64,000 nucleotides of DNA from Thalassia testudinum. Lineage: Eukaryota; Streptophyta; Magnoliopsida; Alismatales; Hydrocharitaceae. A model generated the notes under the pieces. The model was not told the origin of the DNA and did no database searches. It saw nothing but the letters and a program-made list of their open reading frames with translations. A program made the translations under genes and the position numbers. The stretch spans positions 40,134,501 to 40,198,500 of the forward strand of contig JAZHRO010000002.1 in the NCBI GenBank assembly GCA_037157565.1, in the 5' to 3' direction. Shown piece after piece: positions 10,331 to 20,713 of the stretch. Each line of letters begins with the position of its first letter. Positions within the stretch are counted from its first letter, which is position 1.

Positions 10331-13300
10331 CACAAAGACGCCAGGGCTTCGGGTTCAGTGGTGGCAGGTATGGTTACTGTTTCTGGCAGATTAATGTACG
10401 TACTTTTTGATTCCGGCGCCACACACTCCATCGCTATGAGTTTCGCCATCAGTTTGAGGCAGGGCAGTGTACTGTCAGAGGATCTGTTTGTGATCAGGGG
10501 TCTACGTGGCCAGTTGTTTGTAGCTGAGGAGGTCTACACGGATTGCGAGGTTAGTATAGGGGGACACAGCCTCCTCGCTGACCTGATTGTAATACAGATG
10601 GAGGATATTGGCGTGATCTTAAGGGTGGACTGACTGTCCGCCTATCATGCCCTGGTGGACTGTTTCGGGAGGAAGATCGTTTTCTCCATACCAGAGTTCC
10701 CTCCCTTTGAGTTTCACGGACAGCCGGTGGACGAAGGTTTCAGGTGCATCCCCACGCTTCGAGTGACCAGGCTCTTGAGCTAGGGGTGTGAGGGCTTTTT
10801 GGCCTGTATAGTGGCAGAGCCTAGCCCTGTGGTTGACTTTCAGAGTATCCCGGTGGTCTGCGAGTACCTTGACATTTTTCCAGAGGAGCTGCCAGGACGA
10901 TCGCCTGAGCGTGAGATTGAGTTTGAGATCTCATTGGTATCGGGGACTAGCCCCATTTCTACTGCACCATACCGGATGGCACCACTTGAGCTGCGAGAGC
11001 TTAAGTCACAGCTACAGGACCTGTTCGAGAAGGGCTTTGTGAGGCTCAGTGCATCCCCGTGGGGAGCCCCTGTGCTGTTTGTGAAGAAGAAGGATGGTAC
11101 CCTGCGACTTTGTGTCGACTATCGACAGCTGAATATGGTCATCATCAAGAATAAGTATCCGCTGCCGAGGATTGACGACCTCTTTGACCAGTTGCGAGAT
11201 GTCACAGTGTTCTCCAAGATTGATCTAAGGTCAAGTTACCACTAGTTGAGGATCAGGGAGACCGACATCTCCAAGACAGCTTTCCGTACTTGGTACGAGC
11301 ACTATGAGTTCTTGGTCATGCTGTTTGGGCTGACTAATGCCCCCACTGCCTTCATGGACTTGATGAACTGTATTTTCAGGTCGTACTTAGACCAGTTTGT
11401 GGTGGTATTCATCGATGATGTACTCGTTTACTCGCTAGATCAAGCACATCATGGACAGCATTTGCGCATGATCCTGGATACCTTGAGATGACGCAAGCTG
11501 TATGCCAAGTACAACAAGTGCGAGTTTTGGTTGAGGCAGGTGACTTTCTTAGGCCACGTGATTTCAGGGGATGGTTTTGCTGTGGATCCAGCCAAGGTGG
11601 AGGCCGTATTCAGGTGGGAGAGGCCACGCTCAGTGATAGAGATACACAACTTTTTGGGATTGGCAGGTTATTACCGGCGATTTATCAGATGATTCTCTCA
11701 AATTATGCGTCCTATGACCCAGCTGACCCGGAAGAACATGTCCTTTGCCTGGACAGATGAGTGTGAAGCGTGTTTTCAGGAGTTGAAGGAGAGACTGACT
11801 TCAGCTCCTGTACTTACCATCTCAGACAGCAGTGGCGGTTTTGTGGTTTACATTGACGCTTCGTTGCAGGGGTTAGGGGGTGTGCTCATGCAGTGGGGTC
11901 ACGTTGTCACTTACGCTTTGCGGCAACTGAAGCCCCATGAACATAGTTACCCTACCCATGACTTAGAGCTGGCAGATGTTGTCTTTACACTGAAGACATA
12001 GAGGCACTACCTTCACGGTGAGACTTTCAAGATTTTCACAGATCATAAGAGCCTCATGTACTTGTTTGACCAGAAGGAGCTTAACATGAGACAGAGACGT
12101 TGGTTAGAGCTCCTGAAGGACTACGACTGCAGCATCTCCTACCACCTAGGGAAGGCCAATGGGGTGGCTGATGCCTTGAGTCGGAAGGCGCCTACCCACT
12201 TGTCCAGTTTACAAGCACAGAGTTAGAGACTCATAGAGGAGTTGGGCAGTTGGCGACCCCGGGAGTCACAAGGGTATTGTGGGACAGTGACAGTGTCACA
12301 GCAAACACGACCAGAGCTGATAGACCGCATCATCGCAGGGCAGATGACGGATCCGTACTTACAGACGTTGTGAGACAGGGTGTTGACAGGGGACCTAGGA
12401 GACTTTTTTCAGATGAGATACTGCGCATGAGGGGATGCTTATGCGTTCCCAGGGAGGAGGAGTTGTTAAGAGAGCTCCTAGCTGAGGCGCATGGGTCCAG
12501 GTTCACCATACATCCCGGGAACACAACGATGTACCATGACTTGTGACGCGACTTTTGGTGGAGAGGGATGAAGCGGGATGTTGGTGAGTTTGTGCAGTAG
12601 TATTTGGTATGTCAGCAGGTGAAGGCCAAGCATCAGAGGCTAGCAGGGCCATTGCAACCACTTTCTGTGCTAGAGTGAAAGTGGGAGAGCATCACCATGG
12701 ACTTGGTGGTGGGTCTACCAGTTACCCAGTGGGGACACGACGCAGTCTGGGTGATAGTAGACAGGTTGATGAAGACGGCGCTTTTCTTGCCGATCCGAGT
12801 CACCTTTGGACTAGCACAGTTAGCACAGATACACATCCGAGATGTGGTGTGCCTACACGGAGTCCCACGTGAGATTGTATCCGACAGGGATACTTGTTTT
12901 ACTTCCCAGTTCTGGGTTGAGTTTCAGCAAGCCTTGGGGACGCATTTGAGGTTTAGTGCCGCTTACCACCCCCAGACGGACGGACGGTCAAAGCGCACCA
13001 TACAGACACTTGAGGACATTTTGCGCGCCTGTGTATTAGACTGGAGAGGCTCCTGGGAGGAGCATTTACCCCTGGCAGAGTTTGCATACAATAACAATTA
13101 CCACTCGAGCATCGGTATGGCACCTTACGAGGCTCTGTACGGATGGAGGTGTACTGCACCCTTGAGCTGGGTTGAGGTGGGGACCAAGTGGGAGGTTGGT
13201 CCCAGGCTGATCCGGCAGAGTCAGGAGGTGATAGAGCAGATTCACAGACGATTCCACACTGTCAGGAGTAGGCAGAAGAGCTACGCTGATTGGAAGCGTA

Positions 13301-13770
13301 GAGAGGTGCAGTTCGAGGTTGGGGATCACGTCTTTCTCCGTGTTTCTCCCATGAAGGGCCTGCAGCGTTTTGGGGTGAAAGGGAAGTTTGCGCTGAGGTT
13401 TGTGGGGCCCTTTGAGGTCTTGGAGTGGGTAGGACCCGTTGCTTACCAGCTTGCCTTTCCTCCCCAGCTTTCTAGAGTGCACAACGTGTTCCACGTGTCC
13501 AACCTCAGGAAGTACGTCGCCGATCCCAGTCACGTTCTGAGCTACGAGAGCATCGAGGTGGGTGACGACCTGACCTACCCTAAGAGACCAATACAGATAC
13601 TAGACAACGCCGTTTGGAGTCTAAGACGGAAGCAGGTACCACTGGTGAAGGTCCTATGGAGAAGCCAGCGGTATGAGAAGGCCACTTGGGAACCTGAGGT
13701 GGCGATGCGAGAGCGGTACCTAGAGCTTTTTGAGGGTACGTCTTTTTGGACCTACTTCGATCCTCTTTAA
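10331..13770 (+). pseudogene. Gypsy I pol (PR-RT-RH-INT-chromodomain), broken
   Basis: Protease: LFDSGATHS near 10410. [13 protein letters not shown] (about 11105), FSKIDLRS and catalytic FIDDVLVYS (about 11410). RNase H: about 11835-12140 ([16 protein letters not shown]). Integrase: damaged HHCC zinc region (12480-12630), then MDLVVGLP, SDRDTCFTSQFW and the final block, in which the catalytic Glu of the DDE triad reads Lys (codon AAG at 12991-12993). Integrase C-terminus: about 13290-13520. Chromodomain: about 13590-13740 (WEPEVAMRERY). Stops include TAG at 11244-11246, where relatives have Gln. The open frame 12697-13770 is the longest intact stretch. Confidence 0.85.
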
Positions 13771-14049
13771 GTTTGTTATGCGCTTTTACATTCCTTTTCC
13801 CGCACCCTAGCTAGCTCAAGTTTCAGGGATGAAACTTCCTTTAAGTTTGTTATGATGTAATGACCTGCTACATTTTTAGCGGGATAAGACGTCTGGAGTT
13901 TCAGTCAGATGTTTGTCCAAACGTCTGGACACGTGGCCAAACGTCTGAAAGTGAGATTTTCATACTGCGCTTTACGCTCTACGCACGGGCGGCACGCAGA
14001 GGCCGCTCTCTCTCTCTCCTTCACCCCCCATCTAACCCTAACACCCCTC

Positions 14050-14057
14050 TATATAAA
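14050..14057 (+). promoter_or_regulatory. TATA box of G LTR (Gypsy I copy)
   Basis: TATATAAA lies about 195 bp from the LTR start and is followed by a C/T-rich stretch, typical of a plant LTR core promoter. Equivalent boxes lie at a similar distance in other G LTRs. Confidence 0.6.
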
Positions 14058-14764
14058 CCCCCCTCCCTTCTCTTCTCCTCCTCACACCACTCTAGCCACC
14101 GCCACCTCCACCTTCTCCTGCGACAGCCGCATCCTTCAGCCTCCCATCCCTGCTTTTGCAGCCGCGGTGAGGAAGAGAGAAGCCGGTGAGGGAGAATGGG
14201 GAAGAGTGAGAGCGAGAGAGTGAGAGGGAGTGAGAGCGGGGGTGAGGAGGGAGACGACCGTGGAAGCTCTATGGAGCTCGAGGAGGAGCTCGTGGGAGAT
14301 AGGAGGAGCCGGTGAGGAGCTGCCCAAGCTCCTGTAGCTACTGGACCTGCCGCTGCGGGCAGAGGGCGAGTGGGGCGAGCAACGTGAAGAAGTTCTGATA
14401 CTGAAATTTCCAGTATCAGACGTCTGGAGTGAAGTCCGGAGCTGAGGCCAGACGTCTAAAAGCACGCATCGCACGAGGTACGTATGTTCTTGTGCTAATT
14501 TCCGCCATGAAGAAGATCTCAGCGCAGGAGTCGTTGGGCTAAAATCGTGCCTGCATTTTCGTACGCAGGGCAGGCTTTCGGAAGGCGCGTGGTGCGCTTT
14601 CCCAAGTACTTTTTGACGTCTGATCACGTCGCCAGATGTTCGGAGGTGCTTCCAAGCGACCGGAGACCTTGTCTGACATTTGGAGCTGCCCCCAGATGGT
14701 CGCAGAGGGAGTCTGGACATCTTATCAGCTGCAGGGAACACAAGGTGAGTTTTAACGTCTTTTA

Positions 14765-14792
14765 AGACATCTGGGATTAGTCCCAGACGTCT
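14765..14792 (+). repeat. 28-nt inverted repeat of G LTR
   Basis: Two half-sites (AGACATCT and AGACGTCT) start 20 bp apart with self-complementary flanks: 12-nt arms and a 4-nt centre. Equivalent repeats of the same length lie at 18622-18649, 24354-24381, 29561-29588, 37689-37716, 39618-39645, 45343-45370 and 47743-47770. In each case CTTTTAAG or a close variant abuts the LTR-start side. Confidence 0.8.
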
Positions 14793-16020
14793 GATTTTGA
14801 TCAGTAACCACGTTTTTGGCTATTTAAGGTCCAAATAGAATCATATTTCCGCAAACGAAGTACCGTTATTTTCCACTCAAGTTCCTCTACATATTCATGT
14901 TGAGTATCTACTATTTTGAGCTTGTCTAATGTACATTGGTCGTTGGTACAGGTTACCACCCAGTGGCATGTTCAGGGCCTGTGGAGATGACGAGATCTGC
15001 GGCACAGGCCCCCATTCCTCCCGTGATACCCGGTAGAGTGGTTGAACTCAGTTGATAATATTTAAATAAGAATGTACTTGGTTGGAATAGTCGGATTGAA
15101 CTCTAGGATGTGGAATGAACCCTAGGGTAAAAATGAATGAACCTGTTTGAGCTGTACTGTTTACTTGAATGCATGTTAAAATACGAACTGCCTGTATGTA
15201 AATGAGAATTGAACTGTGAAACCACAAGTTGCATGTTATGATTGAGAACTGAATTATGAAAACACGAGTTGCTTGTATATGAATGAGGAACGAGTTATGA
15301 AACATGAGATTTGAACCTGGATAAATGAGATGAATATGAGTATGAACCCTACAGGGAATTGGGAGTAGAACTCCTGAGGATGAAAGGAAATATGAAATGT
15401 AAATGGGAAGTATGCTGGCCCTTGTGTACGTGGTACCAAGGAGAGCAACTGTCAATTTTTAATGTAGAGCGGAGCTAGCCTCCCTTGGGTTGAGACTTGG
15501 GGTTAGGATTGGCTACTCTACACCGACCCCTGTTGGTCCTCACCTACGTGGTACCAAGGAGTGCTATTAGTGTAGGGAGGGAGCTAGTCACCTCACAGGA
15601 CCTGGGGTTCAGCTAGCTACCCTACACCGACTTTGTTAGGCCCTTTGGGCAAACCGGGGTAGTTAGACGAGGGTGCGTGGACTGTGGAGGGGCGAGACCC
15701 CTGTTTGGTTTGGAGGGGCGAGACCCCTGTTCTGAGAGGGCAAGGCCTTATACTATTCCGTGCTATACTTTGGGCGTATCCACTAGTGGAAATGACTGAC
15801 CGTGTGTTAGTGCGGGGTAGCTACTTATGAGCTTATCACGTGTGCCGTAGTCACCGCTACGTCTTGACAGTGACCTCGGGGTGGTTGACTGGGTGTAGGA
15901 CTACCACAGAGGACTCTCCCTACCAGGAGAGCACCATGTGTACCTTCTACTCTACGGAAAAGACTGCAATCAAAATCGTTTCCACGAGGAACATGCAAGA
16001 TCAAGAAATACCTAGATACT

Positions 16021-16122
16021 TGAGAAATAAATGAACCAGAAACATATAAATGAGATAAATAGAAATGAGAAATAAATGAACCAGAAACATATAAATGAGA
16101 TAAATAAAAATGAGAAATAAAC
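16021..16122 (+). repeat. 45-bp tandem duplication in Gypsy I 3' LTR
   Basis: The unit beginning TGAGAAATAAATGAACC occurs at 16021 and 16066, with a partial third start at 16111. The outer solo LTR has only one unit at the matching place (about 48980-49030), so the duplication is private to Gypsy I. Confidence 0.8.
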
Positions 16123-16586
16123 ATGTTGTTTTACTGTACTTGCACTTAAATAATGTAAACACCACTCAACTCAACGTTCGCTGACTTTATCTTTTCGTAA
16201 CCCTGTTCAGGACCAGGAGTTGAGTAGCTCGAGTTTCTGGCTGTAGAGGGTGCTGGGCCCAACCGAGCCCAGCCATAGTCATTTTTCAGTTCTTTCATTT
16301 TTTACTGTTGTAGTGAGTAATGGACATATGCTTTACTATTCCTTTTACTTCCTGTTCCTTTACGCTTTCTATTGTTGTTGTGGTGGCATGTACTATGTTT
16401 TGAGATAGTTGTTCTACTTTCTTTATTGTTTCACTCTTTTCTACTGCTTAGTTATATTGCGTGTGTGAATGTGGTTTATTTTTCTACTTTTGGTTATTTC
16501 TTATTGGACGACTAGGTCTTGGGATTAGTCGAGGTGAGCCGGACTTGGGTCCTGTAGGGATCCGGGAACAGGGTCGTAACATCCCC

Positions 16587-16834
16587 TTATATAGCTTCAG
16601 GCAGAGCCTCCGAGACATCCAAGGTATTGACTCCTGGTGATCATTACAACCTACATTTAGACTTAGGACCAAGACCCAAAGGCTTAGATGGTCTCCCAAA
16701 AGGAGATTATTAAAGATATTATGGAGCTCAATTGGATGAAAGTGCTTTCTATCGAAATGTTGGCTCTCTAGATGAAATGACCATTCCCAAGGGTCATTGG
16801 ACCATTTTGGGAGATTTGGGAGGGATTTGTTGCA
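16587..16834 (+). repeat. Piece of divergent host LTR 'G2' between Gypsy I and II
   Basis: This 250-bp segment separates the two inward-facing gypsy insertions. Together with TGTTGTCCCC at 8620-8629 and the DNA right of 38584 it forms one continuous sequence once both elements are removed. The joined start (TGTTGTCCCC then TTATATAGC) looks like an LTR start, and the right part (38584-41150) is related to G LTRs. It has no coding content. Confidence 0.5.
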
Positions 16835-16839
16835 GTTTG

Positions 16840-19484
16840 TGTTACGACCCGGTTCCTGAATTCTTACAGGACTCAAGACCGGCTCACCTCGACTAATCCC
16901 AAGACCCAGTCGTCCAACAAGAAATAGCCAAAAAGTAGGAAAGGAAACCACATTCACATATGCAATATAACTAAGCGGTAAAAACGTACAAGTAGTAAAG
17001 GAAAGTAAAAACTACTGTTCCAATTCATACCACCACAATCAATAGAAACAAAATAAACGAAAGCAATAGTAACAACAGCAGTAACTAGAAGTCTGAAACT
17101 CACTACAACAGGAAAAAGGGGGTACAACAAAGAGTGCAGAAAACTACGGCTAGACTTGACTGGGCCCAGCACCCTCCGCAGCCGGAAGCTTGGGCTGCTC
17201 AACTCCTAGACCTGAACAGTGTTATGAAAAAGACAGAGTCAGTGAACGCTGAGTAGAGTGGTAACTATACTATCTGAAGCAGTAAAAGTAATAGGTTTAA
17301 TTCTCTTTTCTAGTTATTTTATTTTACATGCATTTCCTTTTCACCCCTTTTCCTCAAACTTTCAGATTTTCTTAATCTTGCATGTTCCTCATGGGAACAA
17401 TCTTGATTGCAGTCTTTTCCGAAGAGTAGAAGGTACACGTGGTTCCCTCCTGGCAGGGAGAGTCCCCCGTGGTAGTCTTACACCCAATCAACCACCTTGA
17501 GGTCACTGTCAAGACGTAGCGGTGACTACGGTATGCGTGATAAGCACACGGGTAGCTACCCCGCACTGACACGTGGTCAGCCGTTTTCGCTAGCGGGTAC
17601 GCCCAAAGTACAGTACAGAACAGTATAGGGCCTAGCTCTCTCAGAAACAGGAGTCTAGCCCCTTAAAACCAAACAGGGGTTTCGCCCCTCCACAACCCGT
17701 GCACCCTCGTCTGACTACCCCGGTTTGCCCAGAGGACCTAACAAGTCAGTGTAGGGTGGCTAGTTGAACCTTGGGCCCTGTGGGGTGGCTAGCTCCCTCC
17801 CTACACTAGTAGCTTACCTTGGTATCATGTACTCGAGGGCCAACAAAAGTCGGTGTAAAGTGGCCAATCCTAACCCCGGGTCCCAACCCAAGGGTGGCTA
17901 GCTCCGCTCTATATAAAAAGGAGACAGTCGCTCTCCTTGGTACCACGTACTGAAGGGCCAGCACACTTCCTGTCTACATTCCAGATTTCCATCTGACTAC
18001 AAGAGCTCTACTCCTAATTCCCCGTAGGGTTCATGCTCATGTTCACCACATTATTTCGATCCAGATTCCATTATTCACAATTCAATTCTCGTTTATATAC
18101 AGGCAGCTCGTGTTTCCATAATTCAATACATGCAACTGATAGTTTCATAGGTAATTGTTCATTTATCACAGGCAACTCATGCTCTAACAGGTAGCTCACA
18201 ACTATATCACAAATAATTGCTAGCAGTTTAACTTAATCATGTATACAAATACAATCATGCAGTACAACGGGTTCATTCATTTCTCTGTCCTAGAGTTCAT
18301 GCCACATCCTAGGGGTTCCAGTTGGCTAATTTCACAAGCACATTCTTATTTAATATAATTAACAAAAGTACACCACTCTACCAGATAATTCGGGAATAAT
18401 GGGGGCTTGAACCGCATACCTAGGCACCTCTACGAGTCCCAAACACGCAGCAGGTTGAAACCTTAAACCAAGGAACACATCATAAAGGAGGATTCAGAAT
18501 AGTGTACAAAGGCTTCTAGTACGTAGAGAAACTTGCAAGGAAACTACAGATACTTCGTTTGCGTAAAACGGATCCCAATCGAACCCTAAACTGGTCAAAA
18601 ACATGTCTACTGACCAAAATCAGACATCTGGAAATACATCTAGACGTCTTAAAAGATACAGAACCTCACCTCAAGTTCCTATGGTGTCCTCAGATGTCTA
18701 GGACTCCCCTGTGACCATCTGAAAGCAGTTCCAGACGTCGGACCAGTCCTCCGGTCGTCTGGTGAGCTGATCAGACGTCCAAACATGCGTGGGAGGGTGT
18801 TCCGTGCACCTTCCCAAGGCTACTCCTGCGTACGACAAATCAACCACCCCAAAATCAGGTCGACAAATCTCTCTGTGGTGTGGCCTGCATGGCCGTTACC
18901 GCGAAAAGAACGTACCTTCACGATAAAGGTGCTTTCAGATGTCTGGTGTTGACTCTAGATGTCCAGATGCTCAGCCAGTCGTTTGGACTTCACTTCGGAC
19001 GTTTGATACTGGAAAAATTCCAATATTAGAACTCACTCCCAGCGCTCCTTGCGTTGCTCCTCCGCGCTTTTCCTCGCTCTACTGCAGCTCCAGTTGCTAT
19101 AGGTGGTTGAGGGCATCGCTCTGGACTCCCTCCTCCCGCACGCACCGCGATGGCCGTGCGAGCTTCAATGAGCTTCCACCGAAGCTCCCGACCTCGGCCT
19201 CCTCTTCCTTCTCCCGCACTCTCCTCCTCACTCTCACGCGCTTTCTCGCTCATCTCCTCTCGCCGCTCCGCCACGCTCTAAAGGTGGAGATGGTGGTGTG
19301 TGGAGTGGAGAGGAGAAGAGGGGAGGGTAGCCTTTTATAGAGATTGTGGGTTTAGGGTTCGGGTAGGAAGGAGGAGAAAGGAGAGAGAGAGAGGAAGTTC
19401 TGCACGCCGCCCATGAGTAGAGCACAGATCGCGTACAAAAATTTCATTTTCATATGTTCGGGAAAGGGTCCATACATCTAGATA
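16840..19484 (-). repeat. Gypsy II 3' LTR, start deleted
   Basis: Read on the minus strand it ends ...GGGTCGTAACA at 16840. At its start the first ~70 bp are missing: pol sequence ending near the NLRKYVA codons (19484-19500) runs straight into LTR sequence that corresponds to about 38512 in the 5' LTR. The purine tract, LTR start and chromodomain region are therefore all absent here. It contains the 28-nt inverted repeat at 18622-18649. Confidence 0.8.
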
Positions 19485-20695
19485 GATCGCGACATACTTC
19501 CTGAGGTTGGACATGTGGAACACGTCGTACACTCCAAAAAGCTGGGAAGGAAGGGAAAGCCAGTAAGCAACAGGTCCTACCCACTCCAGGACCTCAAAGG
19601 GCCCCACAAACCTCGGCACAAGCTTCCCTTTCACCCCAAAACGCTGCAGGCCCTTCATGGGCGAAATGCGGAGAAAGACGTGATCCCCAACCTCGAACTG
19701 CACCTCTCTGCGTTTTCAGTCAGCATGACTCTTATACCTGCTCCTGACAGTGCGGAGTCATCTGTGGATCTGCTCTATCACCTCCTGACTCTACCAGATC
19801 AGCCTGGGGCTAACCTCCCACTTGGTCCCCACCTCAACCCAACTCAAGGGTGTAGTACACCTCCGTCCGTACAGAGCCTTGTAAGGTGCCATGCCGATGC
19901 TCGAGTGATAACTGTTATTATATGCAAACTTTGCCAGGGGTAAATGCTCCTCCCAGGAGCCTCTTCAGTCCAGTACACATGCAAGTAAAAGGTTCTCAAG
20001 TGTTTATATGGTGCGCTCTGACTGTTCGTTCGTCTGGGGGTAGTACGCGATACTGAACCTCAACCGCGTCCCCAAAGCCTGCTGAAACTTAGCCCAAAAT
20101 TGGGAAGTAAAACGGGTATCCCTGTCAGATACAATCTCATGCAGAACTCCATGCAGGTGTACCACATCGCGAATGTATCTCTCTGCCAATTGTGCAGGTC
20201 CCAAGGTGACTCGGATCGGCAGGAAACGCGTCGTCTTCGTCAGCCTGTCCACTATCACCCAGACTGCGTTGTGTCCTCGTTGGGTAACAGGTAGACCCAC
20301 CACCAAGTCCATGGTGATGCTCTCCCACTTCCACTCTGGCATAGGAAGTGGCTGCAACAGCCCAGTAGGCCTCTGGTGCTCAGCCTTCACCTGCTGGCAC
20401 ACGAAACATTACTGCACGAACTCACCCACATCCCGCTTCATCCCTCTCCACCAAAAGTCGCGCCTCAGATCATGATACATGTTTGTGTTCCTGAGATGTA
20501 TGGTGAACCTGGACCCGTGCGCCTCCGTTAGGAGCTCTCTCAACAGCTTCTTGTCCCTGGGAAAGCACAAGCGTCCCCTCATGCGCAGCACCTCGTCTGT
20601 AAAAGAAAAGTCTCCTGGGTCCCCTAATAGCACTCTGTTCCGCAACGTCTGTAAGTATGGATCTGTTATCTGTCCTACGATGACATGGTCAATCA
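19485..20695 (-). pseudogene. Gypsy II integrase half of pol
   Basis: Reading leftwards from 20695: LQELIDHVIVGQITDPYLQ, the zinc domain (EAHGSRFTIHL, then CFVCQQVKAEH with one stop before it), the catalytic core with MDLVVGLP, SDRDTRFTSQFW and EQSERTI, and the C-terminal part (FEVGDHVFLRIS, GPVAYWLSL) to NLRKYVA. The catalytic Glu is kept, unlike in Gypsy I. The chromodomain is deleted. The upstream half of this gene lies 11.7 kb away at 32423-35725. Confidence 0.85.
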
Positions 20696-20713
20696 GCTCT
20701 TGTAAAGACCTGT

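Larger units (their letters stand above)
8630..16581 (+). mobile_element. Gypsy I: dead chromodomain Ty3/gypsy element
   Basis: The internal region (about 8894-13855) encodes gag, protease, RT, RNase H, integrase and a C-terminal chromodomain, the order and content of plant chromoviruses (Tekay/Del-like by layout). The 3' LTR is 13856-16581. The repeats TCCCC at 8625-8629 and 16582-16586 could be its TSD. The 5' end is abnormal: instead of a full LTR there is a 264-bp scrambled piece, and the primer-binding site is missing. Many in-frame stops and frameshifts show it cannot move by itself. Confidence 0.85.
13856..16581 (+). repeat. Gypsy I 3' LTR (G family, 2.7 kb)
   Basis: It starts TGTAATGACC after a degraded purine-tract region and ends GGGTCGTAACA. 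It carries, in order: GACGTC half-sites upstream of the TATA box, a CT-rich leader, more half-sites, the 28-nt inverted repeat at 14765-14792, an AT-rich part, and a pair of diverged ~118-bp repeats around GGTACCAAGGAG (15432 and 15550). The end region holds a recurring block with CGTTCGCTGAC. It aligns by eye along its length with six other copies in this window. Confidence 0.85.

Noticed and set aside
14136..14741. 201-codon minus-strand frame in the G LTR
   Set aside because: Its frame is not kept in other copies of the same LTR, and it overlaps the GACGTC arrays.
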